DNA of 64,000 bases from CAYVHU01 sp964451415. GTDB lineage: Bacteria > Pseudomonadota > Alphaproteobacteria > Rhodospirillales > Magnetovibrionaceae. The notes beneath the pieces are model-generated. The model was not told where the DNA came from. It did not search any database and was given only the letters and a program-made list of their open reading frames with translations. The stretch spans positions 1-64,000 of the forward strand of contig CAYVHU010000004.1 of the NCBI GenBank assembly GCA_964451415.1. The letters run 5' to 3'. Positions within the stretch are counted from its first letter, which is position 1, and each line of letters begins with the position of its first letter. A program made the translations under genes and the position numbers. This document shows, in pieces, positions 1-7,689 of the stretch.

Positions 1-60
1 TTCGTGAATAAAGATCGATCACGACAGCCAGGTAAAGCCAGCCCCTTCGGGTTTCCGGCA
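1..60 (-). pseudogene. IS3-type transposase fragment, cut by window edge
   Basis: The reverse strand reads VPETRRGWLYLAVVIDLYSR, which matches the DDE-core stretch of IS3-family OrfB transposases (G-W-L-Y-L-A-V-V-x-D-L-x-S-R, containing the first catalytic Asp). Only about 20 codons lie in the window and the frame runs out of the left edge. It faces away from, and meets, a different transposase fragment on the plus strand near position 50-65. It may be a remnant, or the inside of an element continuing to the left. Confidence 0.55.
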
Positions 61-373
61 CACCTTCGACCGTGTCTGCGATGAACACGAAATTGAACAC
101 CGCCTGACCAAAATCAATCACCCCTGGACCAACGGACAAGTCGAGAGGATGAACCGAACGATCAAGGACGCAACGGTCAAACGCTATCATTATGAAAATC
201 ACGACGAGCTTCGCGAGCACCTGAAAAACTTCATGATGGCCTATAACTTCGCCAAGCGCCTGAAGACCCTGAAGGGCCTCACGCCATATGAATTCATATG
301 CAAATGCTGGACACAGGAGCCAGAGAGATTCAAAATGAACCCGCTACACCACAATCCGGGACTAAACACCTAG
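53..373 (+). pseudogene. IS481-type transposase, C-terminal fragment
   Basis: A stop-free frame from about position 53 to the TAG at 371-373 encodes the C-terminal third of an integrase-core transposase of the IS481 type. It carries HPWTNGQVERMNRT, which includes the catalytic Glu, then YHYENHDELREHL, AYNFAKRLKTLKGLTPYEF and a GLNT end. The catalytic core upstream is missing: the frame has a stop at 5-7 and the DNA there codes for another transposase on the opposite strand. The ATG at 149 is internal to the domain and not a true start. This is a broken element, presumably inactive. Confidence 0.8.
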
Positions 374-444
374 GTGAGGGCGCTCACGGCTTCACGTTTT
401 CCACCAACTTCGAGACTGGTCCCGCCCGCTTGCAATTTGGTGCT

Positions 445-966
445 TTATTTCAATGCACTTTCTATCTTTTCGTACAGAGTATTCTTCAATTGCTTCACTA
501 TATCCTGATTAAATGATGTGACATCATGAAATTCACCTGCATCACCGCTGCCGGATTGTAAAACTGGTGAAATATTGATCCGTGTTTTTGTTTGAGAAGT
601 TTTTAGGATGAAAATGCGGTATTTGTACCTTGATGAGGAATTGATCAAGCCAATAGTTGACGCACCTTCCATGTACCCAGAGATGATCTGGCCTGTCTGC
701 TTCGATTGTGAGACTATTGATATTGAGTTCTCTCCGAGCACGCGAACTACCGTACCCCATGCTTTATCAAAGGTGATGTTATACGTGACCTTCGGGACGT
801 ATCCGGCATTTGCCGTCGGAAATTGTTTTCCAATACTCATGCACCCAGAAAGTGTTAGCACGAGGAATAACATTGAAAGTGAAACGAGATAATTATGAAT
901 TCTATGATTAAAGCATAAGCCATTATTAAAGACGGTACTTTGATTTTGCCGATAATATTTAGTCAT
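445..966 (-). CDS. putative outer-membrane or periplasmic lipoprotein
   Basis: The 173-residue protein has a hydrophobic stretch ending in a lipobox (LTLSGC, Cys42), so it is likely exported and lipidated. The start at 966 is supported by an AGGAG-like site about 8 nt upstream. A later Met (residue 32) would give a more usual signal-peptide length. The mature part is Ser/Thr/Asn-rich with predicted beta character and a C-terminal helix. I do not recognise a specific family. The gene is markedly more AT-rich than the rest of the window and sits beside transposase remnants, which suggests recent acquisition. Confidence 0.6.
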   Translation of the reverse strand: MTKYYRQNQSTVFNNGLCFNHRIHNYLVSLSMLFLVLTLSGCMSIGKQFPTANAGYVPKVTYNITFDKAWGTVVRVLGENSISIVSQSKQTGQIISGYMEGASTIGLINSSSRYKYRIFILKTSQTKTRINISPVLQSGSGDAGEFHDVTSFNQDIVKQLKNTLYEKIESALK

Positions 967-1247
967 TTATTGTTCTCCTAAATAACGCACTATGCGAGAT
1001 ATAATCATAGATATTCAGAGTATTGTGAAGTATAGAACCATATAGTATGGATTATACGATTATCCATATAACTAAATATAGAACTACTTATAGGTAGGGT
1101 TGTGGCGTCGTTACGCATGTAGATATAAAATGGTTTCTTTCCGAAATGTTATTCGAGATTGCGTGCATTAAAATGTTTTGATTTTACCCAAAGAAAGAAT
1201 TGATAATGGTTTGGAACTCGCACTGCTGGGCAATGAGCCGGATGTGT
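967..1247. other. AT-rich intergenic stretch
   Basis: This 281-bp region between the lipoprotein gene and the M41-like gene is strongly AT-rich with short poly-A/T runs. It presumably contains the lipoprotein promoter on the minus strand. I see no convincing RNA gene, repeat or ORF in it. Confidence 0.4.
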
Positions 1248-1826
1248 TCAGCCGAATTTCAATAGCTTGAGTAGACTGCGCCGTTTGTGGACGGGCTGGG
1301 GGATGAATTTTGCGATGGTGTCCGTGAGCACCTTGCCACCGATTTTTATGTATCCGTCGCGTTCCTGAGCGAATAAAAATTCGGCCACAGGAACAATGGC
1401 GTCACGCACGGGTTTCGGGGCAAACATTTCCAGCGCCCGGTCTTTCAGGTCAAACAGAATGTCCTGCGCACGAAGGTCGTCTTCGTTGTACAGGGTTTCG
1501 AGAATACGTGTGATTTCGTCTATGCGAGAACTGTCGCCGGAACTGCATGAGGCGCTGGCGCATACGATGTTCTCGGCGCTTTGTCCGCCGAAGAGTTCCA
1601 AAACGCGTATTTCGAGAATTTCAACGTAAGCATTCCAGTTGTAGCTGGTAAAAGGTTTCTCACAAACCGTCATGGGGGGGTGGGGAAGCATCTGGATATA
1701 AAGGATTTTTTGCGCCAGCAAATGGGCCGTAATGGCGTGTCCGGCTTGATAGACGGACACGCGAAACGCCGGGTCGTTGCAATCTGCTGTATCAATCACG
1801 AGGTGTTTCCGCCACAAGCAAATCAT
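1248..1826 (-). CDS. degenerate peptidase M41 (FtsH-like) domain protein
   Basis: The 192-residue protein resembles the stand-alone M41 peptidase domain of FtsH-type proteases. Residues 24-31 read SVYQAGHA where active enzymes have a HEAGH zinc motif. Further on, ELFGGQSAEN followed by SSGDSSRIDEITRILE parallels the FtsH LLGGRxAEE ... ASNDLxRAT region that supplies the third zinc ligand. The first His and the catalytic Glu of HExxH are replaced by Tyr and Gln, so I infer it is proteolytically dead. There is no AAA+ module or membrane segment. It could act as a binding or regulatory pseudo-peptidase, or be a decaying gene. No operon partner is evident. Confidence 0.5.
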   Translation of the reverse strand: MICLWRKHLVIDTADCNDPAFRVSVYQAGHAITAHLLAQKILYIQMLPHPPMTVCEKPFTSYNWNAYVEILEIRVLELFGGQSAENIVCASASCSSGDSSRIDEITRILETLYNEDDLRAQDILFDLKDRALEMFAPKPVRDAIVPVAEFLFAQERDGYIKIGGKVLTDTIAKFIPQPVHKRRSLLKLLKFG

Positions 1827-1956
1827 TCAACATCGAACACTGTCAAAAAGCATGTGAAACCAAGGGTAGCAATAAATAATTTACAAAACAATCATATATA
1901 TATGACAATTTATATTCGCGGCGGGTTGATTTTGGTTTGTTGGGGGCTTTTTTCCG

Positions 1957-2586
1957 TCACGTGGATCCTTTTTTGTTCCCTAGAATACCGGTGAGAAAAA
2001 TAGAGATGGCCTGTGTCAAGGCGCGCTGACGTTGCGCATCGTTGAGGGCGTCGTGAACGCCGAACAATTCCGGCATGGAATGGGGCCATTTCACCATTCC
2101 GATAAATTGTGCAGCGGCGGTATCAGGATCTTCGACGGTGAAAACACCGCGTTTGACTTGTTCCGCCAAATAGGCCGCCAGCATTTTTCGGGCCGGTTCG
2201 GGGCCATTGTCCCAAAAAACTTTCCCCAATTCCGGAAACTGGATGCCTTCGGCGAGCACCACGCGAAAAATGTCGCGGTCCTCCGGCGTTTGTTCCAGCC
2301 CGACCATGGTCAGGGCAAATTCCTGCAAGACCTGTTCGGGGGGAACGTCAACCGCAAGGGTCTTGGGATATGTGCAGCCCGTCTCATTGCACAGATCAAC
2401 CATGATGGCGCCGAACAATGCCTCTTTGTTTTCGAAGTGGCTGTAGAGCGTGCGTTTGGAGACGCCGGCCTCGGCGGCAAGCGCGTCCATGGACGTGGTG
2501 CCATAGCCGGATTTGAGAAAAAGCTTGCGCGCCGCCCGCACGATTTGATCGCGTTTCGGCGCACAGCGGGGCTTCATATGGGTCAT
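1957..2586 (-). CDS. TetR/AcrR-family transcriptional regulator
   Basis: The 209-residue protein has an N-terminal TetR helix-turn-helix: residues 11-57 include IVRAARKLFLKSGYGTTSMD, AAEAGVSKRTLYSHFENKEALF. The C-terminal ligand-binding half has the TetR_C form seen in AcrR-like repressors. It is transcribed divergently from the SDR-GST pair, with about 147 bp between starts, so the usual arrangement predicts that it represses that pair and itself. The ligand cannot be told from sequence. The start at 2586 gives MTHMKPR; the second Met, 9 bp downstream, is an alternative. Confidence 0.85.
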   Translation of the reverse strand: MTHMKPRCAPKRDQIVRAARKLFLKSGYGTTSMDALAAEAGVSKRTLYSHFENKEALFGAIMVDLCNETGCTYPKTLAVDVPPEQVLQEFALTMVGLEQTPEDRDIFRVVLAEGIQFPELGKVFWDNGPEPARKMLAAYLAEQVKRGVFTVEDPDTAAAQFIGMVKWPHSMPELFGVHDALNDAQRQRALTQAISIFLTGILGNKKGST

Positions 2587-2650
2587 CGTGATACTTCCAT
2601 GCTTGTCGGAATAATTTTTTTAACATGGTGTCGAAATTTTAAATACTGCG

Positions 2651-2681
2651 TTGACAAAAGTAAACTACACGGTTCAGTGTA
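2651..2681 (+). promoter_or_regulatory. candidate TetR operator and -35 element
   Basis: In the divergent spacer, a TTGACA (2651-2656) is followed by the inverted repeat TACAC-N6-GTGTA at 2666-2681. This is a plausible TetR-dimer site placed over the promoter of the SDR gene. A good -10 at ideal spacing is not obvious. The assignment rests on position and symmetry only. Confidence 0.4.
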
Positions 2682-2733
2682 CCTAAGTTCGGATATGTCT
2701 CTGAACTTTTACTTTTGCGGAAGGAACGCTCCC

Positions 2734-3483
2734 ATGAAAAAATTTGAAGGTAAAGTTGCGGTGATCACCGGCGGGAACAGCGGGATCGGCCTTGCCACCG
2801 CCCACGCATTTGCAAATCACGGTGCAAAGGTCGTCATTATGGGTCGTAACACCGCTTCTCTGGAAAAAGCGAAAACCGAAATCGGGGCACGGTGTCTTGC
2901 CGTGCAGGGCGATGTGCAAAATCTGGAAGATATTGATCGTCTTTTCAGTGAAACCCAAAAGACGTTTGGGTCTGTCGATATAATCGTCGCCAATGCCGGG
3001 GTGGCAACCTTTCAGCCCCTTGGTGATGTGACGCAAGACTCTTTTGAGACCATGAATAACATCAATGTTCGCGGCGTGTTTTTCACGGTGCAAAAGGGCC
3101 TGCCCCTGATGGACGACGGCGGTTCGATCATTTTGACGTCATCAATTCTTGGCACGAAGGGTTTCGTGGGAACAAGTGTCTATTCGGCGACCAAAGCGGC
3201 CGTGCGGTCCTTTGCAAGAACGATGGCGGCGGAACTGGCACCGCGCAATATTCGTGTGAATGCGGTGAGCCCCGGTCCGATTGAGACGCCTATTTATGGA
3301 CGTTTGGGCGTGCCGGAAGAACAACTGGATGCGATGAAAGACGGTTTTGTTTCGCTGGTGCCCCTGGGACGCATGGGACGGCCCGAAGAAATCGCAACAA
3401 CGGTTTTGTTTCTCGCGTCAAACGAGGCATCGTTCATCACTGGCGTGGAATTGTGCGCAGGGGGCGGAATTGCTCAAGTCTGA
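2734..3483 (+). CDS. short-chain dehydrogenase/reductase (SDR)
   Basis: This 249-residue classical SDR uses NAD(P)(H). It has the Rossmann motif TGGNSGIG near residue 11, NAG near residue 87, an active-site Ser in TSSILG and the YSATK catalytic Tyr/Lys pair, followed by RVNAVSPGPIETP. The frame stays open upstream to 2032 across the tetR gene. The start was placed at 2734 because homology begins there (MKKFEGKVAVITGG) and AGGAA lies just upstream. The GST gene follows 25 bp later. The substrate is unknown; TetR control beside a GST suggests a role in handling reactive carbonyl or xenobiotic compounds. Confidence 0.88.
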   Translation: MKKFEGKVAVITGGNSGIGLATAHAFANHGAKVVIMGRNTASLEKAKTEIGARCLAVQGDVQNLEDIDRLFSETQKTFGSVDIIVANAGVATFQPLGDVTQDSFETMNNINVRGVFFTVQKGLPLMDDGGSIILTSSILGTKGFVGTSVYSATKAAVRSFARTMAAELAPRNIRVNAVSPGPIETPIYGRLGVPEEQLDAMKDGFVSLVPLGRMGRPEEIATTVLFLASNEASFITGVELCAGGGIAQV

Positions 3484-3508
3484 GCAATAGACAAGCGGAG
3501 AGGTTTCG

Positions 3509-4144
3509 ATGGCGTACGATCTTTACTGGTTTTCGGGAAGCCCCTATGCGTTGCGCATCGAACTGGCAATGAAAATCAAGGGACTTGCCTATACATCCCA
3601 TCACATTGACCTCGCGAAAGGTGAACAAAAAACACCTGAGTATTTGGCGATGAACCCGCGCGGCAAGGTTCCCGTCTTGAGAGACGGCGAGACCGTCATC
3701 TGTGAATCCCTGGCGATTTTGGTTTATCTCGATCTCAAGCATCCGCAACCGGCGTTTTTTGGAAGCTCCCCAGTACAAACGGCGCATATCTGGCAACGGA
3801 TCTCAGAGTTGGAAAATTACGCTTGTAATCCCTTGTTCGATACCGCCATGCCGTTCTTGTTAGGGCAGATGAGTGAGCGTGCCGAGGCCATTCAACAAAG
3901 TGCCCGAACCGCACATGACGAGTTGTCTCAAGTTGAAAATATGCTGCGTGGTTTCGATTTTCTGGCGGGGAACGCTTTGAGTGCGGCCGATATTGTCTAC
4001 CGGCCAGTGGTGCAAATATTTCTCCAGATCATGGACCGTGACGAAGCGTCCGAACTCGATCTTGGGTTTCACAACTTCGCCGTCGTGTATCCCCGTATTC
4101 ACGCCTGGTTGGCTCGAATGGAGGCTCTTTGCGCGTTTCGCTAA
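3509..4144 (+). CDS. glutathione S-transferase family protein
   Basis: The 211-residue protein has an N-terminal thioredoxin-like domain, with SGSPYALRIELAMKIKGL at the active-site helix and GKVPVLRDGETVICESLAI as the glutathione-binding Pro/Glu-Ser loop. It is followed by an all-helical C-terminal domain with FLAGNALSAADI. This is the usual cytosolic GST layout and length. It probably forms an operon with the upstream SDR under the TetR regulator. The specific substrate cannot be assigned. Confidence 0.85.
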   Translation: MAYDLYWFSGSPYALRIELAMKIKGLAYTSHHIDLAKGEQKTPEYLAMNPRGKVPVLRDGETVICESLAILVYLDLKHPQPAFFGSSPVQTAHIWQRISELENYACNPLFDTAMPFLLGQMSERAEAIQQSARTAHDELSQVENMLRGFDFLAGNALSAADIVYRPVVQIFLQIMDRDEASELDLGFHNFAVVYPRIHAWLARMEALCAFR

Positions 4145-4214
4145 AGGGTATCCTTTAATGGCGCTTGAACGCCCGCCTTTTCCAACCAATTTAAGTGAAA
4201 TTTGACCATAAGAG

Positions 4215-4254
4215 TTGACCTCGGTTAAGGACGCCCACCAAAGTACATTATAAG
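4215..4254 (+). promoter_or_regulatory. candidate Crp/Fnr-type (Dnr/NnrR) site and -10 box for nirS
   Basis: TTGAC-CTCG-GTTAA at 4215-4228 matches the TTGAC-N4-GTCAA dyad used by FNR/DNR/NnrR regulators with one mismatch. A TATAAG at 4249-4254 is well placed as a -10 box. This puts the dyad centre about 40 bp upstream of the expected transcription start, the class II activator position. A strong AGGAGG ribosome site precedes the nirS ATG. Control by a nitric-oxide- or oxygen-sensing regulator is inferred from position and from known nirS regulation. Confidence 0.55.
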
Positions 4255-4341
4255 ATGGTGATATCCAAGAGGGATAGAGTATCAAAAAACCGTAAGAAAA
4301 ATATAAGAGACTAGGGCGTTTAGAGCAGGAGGAGAGCTTTA

Positions 4342-5991
4342 ATGACATTGAAAGCATATATCGGCGGTCTCGTGGGCGCACTTGCGCTTGCGGCGACGGC
4401 GTTACCGGGGCAGAACGCATTTGCTGCGAGTTTGCCAAAACTGAGCAGTGCGCAATTGAAACAAGCCAATAAAATCTTTTTTCAAAAGTGTGCGGGGTGC
4501 CATGGTGTGTTGCGAAAAGGCGCAACCGGCAAACCCTTGACGACCGATATCACCCGTGAACTCGGCGTGGATACGATGCGCGATTTTATCACCTACGGGA
4601 CGCCTGCGGGAATGCCCAATTGGGGGACGTCCGGCGAACTTTCCAAGGCCCAGATCGAATTGATGGCGAAGTATCTTCTTTTGGAGCCGCAGATCCCGCC
4701 GGAATGGGGCGAAAAAGAAATGCGGGCGAGTTGGAAGCTTATCGTTCCTCCCGCACAACGTCCGAAAAAACAGATGAACAAGCTGGATCTCAGCAACCTG
4801 TTCTCCGTCACCTTGCGTGAGGCCGGGGAAATTGCGCTGATCAGCGGCGATACCTATAAAATCGTGACCGTGATCAAAACCGGTTACGCCGTGCATATTT
4901 CGCGCATGTCCGCTTCGGGCCGTTATCTGTTTGTGATCGGTCGCGATGCCCAGGTCAATATGATCGACCTGTGGATGAAAGTGCCGGCCACCGTGGCGCA
5001 AATCAAAGTGGGTCTGGAAGCCCGCTCGGTCGAAACGTCCAAAATGAAGGGCTGGGAAGACAAATACGTCATCGCCGGCGACTATTGGCCGCCGCAATAC
5101 ACCATTATGGATGGGGCCACCCTTGAGCCGCTGAAGATCGTCTCGACACGCGGCTTTACCGTGGATAAGCCATCTGAGTATCATCCGGAACCGCGGGTGG
5201 CGGCCATTGTCGCGTCGCATTACCATCCGGAATTCATCGTCAACGTCAAGGAAACGGGAAAGGTCCTGTTTGTCAATTATGAGGACCTCAAGAACCTGAA
5301 CGTGACGACGGTCTCCACCGAACGCTTCTTGCACGATGGCGGCTTCGATTCGACCCGGCGTTATTTCATTACCGCAGCAAACGCCCGCAATACCATCGTC
5401 GTGATCGATACCAAAGAAGACAAGTTGGTCAAGTTGATCAAAAAAGGCGTGGGCGTGAAGCCGCACCCGGGTCGCGGCGCCAACTTCATCCATCCGAAAT
5501 ACGGCCCGGTGTGGGCGACTTCGGACCTCGGCGACGATAACGTGACCTTGATCGGCACCGATCCGGTCAACCATCCCCAGTACGCCTGGAAGGTGGTGCA
5601 AACGCTGCAAGGCCTGGGCGGGGGCTCGTTGTTCGTCAAGACGCATCCGAAGTCGACAAACTTGTGGGTGGATGCACCCTTGAACACGGACAAGAACATC
5701 TACCAGTCCGTCGGCGTGTTCGACATCAATCACTTGGATAAACCGGTGGTCAGTTTGCCGATTGCCAAGTGGGCGGATCTTGGCAAAGGGGCCAAGCGCG
5801 TCGTGCAGGGCGAATATAACAAGGCCGGCGACGAGGTCTGGTTCTCGGTGTGGAATGGCAAGGACGAAAAGTCGGCCATCGTCGTAGTCGATGACAAGAC
5901 GCGCACCTTGAAACGGGTGATTAAGGATAAACGCCTGATCACCCCGACGGGTAAGTTCAATGTCTACAACACCATGAACGACATTTATTAA
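4342..5991 (+). CDS. nirS: cytochrome cd1 nitrite reductase NirS
   Basis: This periplasmic enzyme reduces nitrite to nitric oxide, the key step of denitrification. The 549-residue precursor has a Sec signal peptide (about residues 1-29) and a cytochrome c domain with CAGCH (Cys50-His54) and Met91 in GMPNW. An eight-bladed heme-d1 propeller follows. His185 in YAVHISR fits the proximal d1 ligand. His331 (FLHDGG) and His375 (KPHPGRG) correspond to the two distal catalytic histidines. Length and C-terminus (TPTGKFNVYNT) are typical. A terminator separates it from nirC, so it can be made in excess over the heme-d1 biosynthesis genes. Confidence 0.98.
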   Translation: MTLKAYIGGLVGALALAATALPGQNAFAASLPKLSSAQLKQANKIFFQKCAGCHGVLRKGATGKPLTTDITRELGVDTMRDFITYGTPAGMPNWGTSGELSKAQIELMAKYLLLEPQIPPEWGEKEMRASWKLIVPPAQRPKKQMNKLDLSNLFSVTLREAGEIALISGDTYKIVTVIKTGYAVHISRMSASGRYLFVIGRDAQVNMIDLWMKVPATVAQIKVGLEARSVETSKMKGWEDKYVIAGDYWPPQYTIMDGATLEPLKIVSTRGFTVDKPSEYHPEPRVAAIVASHYHPEFIVNVKETGKVLFVNYEDLKNLNVTTVSTERFLHDGGFDSTRRYFITAANARNTIVVIDTKEDKLVKLIKKGVGVKPHPGRGANFIHPKYGPVWATSDLGDDNVTLIGTDPVNHPQYAWKVVQTLQGLGGGSLFVKTHPKSTNLWVDAPLNTDKNIYQSVGVFDINHLDKPVVSLPIAKWADLGKGAKRVVQGEYNKAGDEVWFSVWNGKDEKSAIVVVDDKTRTLKRVIKDKRLITPTGKFNVYNTMNDIY

Positions 5992-6000
5992 ACCTGCCCG

Positions 6001-6056
6001 AAGACCGGGACGCGAGAGAGGCGTCTTTCTTTCCCGCGTTCCGGTCTTTCTTTTTT
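6001..6056 (+). terminator. rho-independent terminator after nirS
   Basis: The 14-nt arms 6001-6014 and 6035-6048 pair with one mismatch and are followed by a T-rich run to about 6056. It lies between nirS and nirC. Since no separate promoter is obvious before nirC, it may act as a partial terminator that lowers expression of the assembly genes relative to nirS. Confidence 0.8.
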
Positions 6057-6081
6057 CCTCGTGGTCGATCCTGTGAAAGCG

Positions 6082-6519
6082 ATGATGAAGATGCACAAAG
6101 TGCTGAGGCGAACGGTCTGGTTCCCCTTGCTCGTCCTGACGTGGGGGGGGCTTGCGTACGGTGCCATGGCAGTCTTTCCGGCTTCCGCCATGGCAGTCTT
6201 TCCGGCTTCCGCCGGGGCAGTCTTTCCGGCTTCCGCCGGGGCGGATACGATTACCGCTCGGCAGAAAGAACTTTTATATGTCCTGGATCAAGATTGCGGG
6301 TCGTGTCACGGCTCAACGCTCAAAGGCGGCCTGGGCCCGTCGCTTCTGCCGGACAACCTGCAAGGTAAAAATGCGCGCGAACTGGCTGAAATTATCCTCG
6401 ATGGCGTGCCGAATACGCCAATGCCCCCGTGGCGTCCTTTAATGAGTGAAAAGGAAGCCCTGTGGCTTGCCCAGGTCCTCAAGGCGGGATCGCGAAAGCA
6501 ATTATGGAGTTTGCAATGA
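6082..6519 (+). CDS. nirC: NirC-type monoheme cytochrome c
   Basis: This small periplasmic c-type cytochrome has CGSCH, followed by GGLGPSLLP and a C-terminal Met-bearing segment (TPMPPW) that can supply the sixth heme ligand. NirC is associated with heme-d1 maturation and electron supply. The signal peptide region is unusual: after the hydrophobic core it contains three copies of an eight-residue unit (AMAVFPAS-like). A G8 run lies in the same region at 6143-6150. The start is uncertain: GTG 6061 and ATGs at 6082, 6085 and 6091 are all in frame; I chose 6082 because a GAAAG lies just upstream. The stop overlaps the nirF ATG. Confidence 0.85.
   Translation: MMKMHKVLRRTVWFPLLVLTWGGLAYGAMAVFPASAMAVFPASAGAVFPASAGADTITARQKELLYVLDQDCGSCHGSTLKGGLGPSLLPDNLQGKNARELAEIILDGVPNTPMPPWRPLMSEKEALWLAQVLKAGSRKQLWSLQ
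6163..6234 (+). repeat. three 24-bp tandem repeats inside nirC
   Basis: Units at 6163-6186, 6187-6210 and 6211-6234 are nearly identical (copies 1 and 2 identical, copy 3 with GGG for ATG near its start) and keep the reading frame. Each adds eight residues around the signal-peptide cleavage zone of NirC. Confidence 0.95.
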
Positions 6520-7676
6520 AATTTCTGTCTGGCTGGGTTCTGGCTTTGCTTTTGAGCGCCATGGCGCTAACGGCGCAGGCCGACGATCTGCGTGGGACGG
6601 GTGATCTGGGCGTGATTGTCGAACGTTCCACAGGGTCGCTGTTGGTGGTGGAAACGACCCATAAGACGCAGTTGGCCCGAATCACAGGGTTGGGCGATCT
6701 CAGTCATGCCACCGTGGTTTTCTCCCGCGATGCGCGCTATGCCTATGTTTTCGGACGCGATGGCGGCCTGACCAAGGTCGATATCTTGAAAGATAAAATC
6801 GTCAAGCGCGTCTTGCAGGCGGGAAATTCCATCAGCGGTGCGATTTCCCAGGATGGACGCCTCGTGGCGGTTTCGAATTATGTCCCGGGCGGCGTCAAGG
6901 TCTTCGACGCCGATACCTTGAAGCTTGTCGCGGACATTTCCACCGGCTCCAAGGTGGTGGGTTTGGTGGACGCGCCGGGAAACCGGTTTGTCTTTTCACT
7001 CTACGATACCGGGGAAACCTGGATCGCGGACATGACAAATCCGCTCGCTCCGAAGATCACCAAATACAAGAACATCGGTCTCCAGCCCTATGACGCTCTG
7101 CTTACGCCGAACGGGCGGTACTATATCGCGGGGCTCTTTGGCGAGGACGGCATGGCCATGCTGGATTTGTGGCACCCGCAAAACGGGATCAAACGGATCC
7201 TTAATGGTTATGGGCGGGGAAAAAAGAAGCTTCCCGTGTATAAAATGCCGCACCTGGAAGGCTGGGCCGTCGCCGGTCATCTGGCCTTCGTGCCCGCCGT
7301 GGGTCACCATGAAGTTCTGGTCATCGATATGAATACCTGGACCGAAGCCGGAAGCATCCCCACCTACGGCCAGCCGGTTTTCGTCATGGCGCAGCCGGGC
7401 GGACGTCAGGTGTGGGTGAACTTCGCCTATCCCTTGAACGACAAGGTGCAGGTGATCGACACCCAGTCCCTTAAAATCACCAAGACCCTGACGCCGGGAA
7501 AGGGCGTGCTGAACATGGAATTCACCCCGCGCGGCGAATCGGTATGGGTCAGCGTGCGCGATCTGGACAAGGTACGCGTGTACGATACGCGCACCTTCGC
7601 CCAGCAAGCGGTGTTGCCCGCGCGCAAGCCCAGCGGCATCTTCTTTACCTGGCGAGCGGGCCAGATCGGATTATAG
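6516..7676 (+). CDS. nirF: heme d1 biosynthesis protein NirF
   Basis: The 386-residue exported protein has a signal peptide (about residues 1-21, ending AQA) followed by a beta-propeller related to the d1 domain of NirS but without a cytochrome c domain. Propeller motifs include FSRDARYAYVFGRDGG, SQDGRLVAVSNY and LTPNGRYYIAGLFGEDG. NirF acts in a late periplasmic step of heme d1 synthesis. ATG 6516 is preferred over the upstream in-frame starts because GGAG lies 5 nt before it and it overlaps the nirC stop (ATGA). Confidence 0.92.
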   Translation: MKFLSGWVLALLLSAMALTAQADDLRGTGDLGVIVERSTGSLLVVETTHKTQLARITGLGDLSHATVVFSRDARYAYVFGRDGGLTKVDILKDKIVKRVLQAGNSISGAISQDGRLVAVSNYVPGGVKVFDADTLKLVADISTGSKVVGLVDAPGNRFVFSLYDTGETWIADMTNPLAPKITKYKNIGLQPYDALLTPNGRYYIAGLFGEDGMAMLDLWHPQNGIKRILNGYGRGKKKLPVYKMPHLEGWAVAGHLAFVPAVGHHEVLVIDMNTWTEAGSIPTYGQPVFVMAQPGGRQVWVNFAYPLNDKVQVIDTQSLKITKTLTPGKGVLNMEFTPRGESVWVSVRDLDKVRVYDTRTFAQQAVLPARKPSGIFFTWRAGQIGL

Positions 7677-7689
7677 GGGAACGTGGCTC

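Noticed and set aside
608..892. Plus-strand 94-codon frame over the lipoprotein gene
   Set aside because: The minus-strand frame has a signal peptide with a lipobox and a ribosome site, while this frame has no recognisable features.
4402..6096. Antisense open frame of 564 codons across nirS
   Set aside because: High GC at third codon positions of nirS removes stops on the opposite strand. The predicted protein is His/Arg/Asp-rich low-complexity sequence with no family features.
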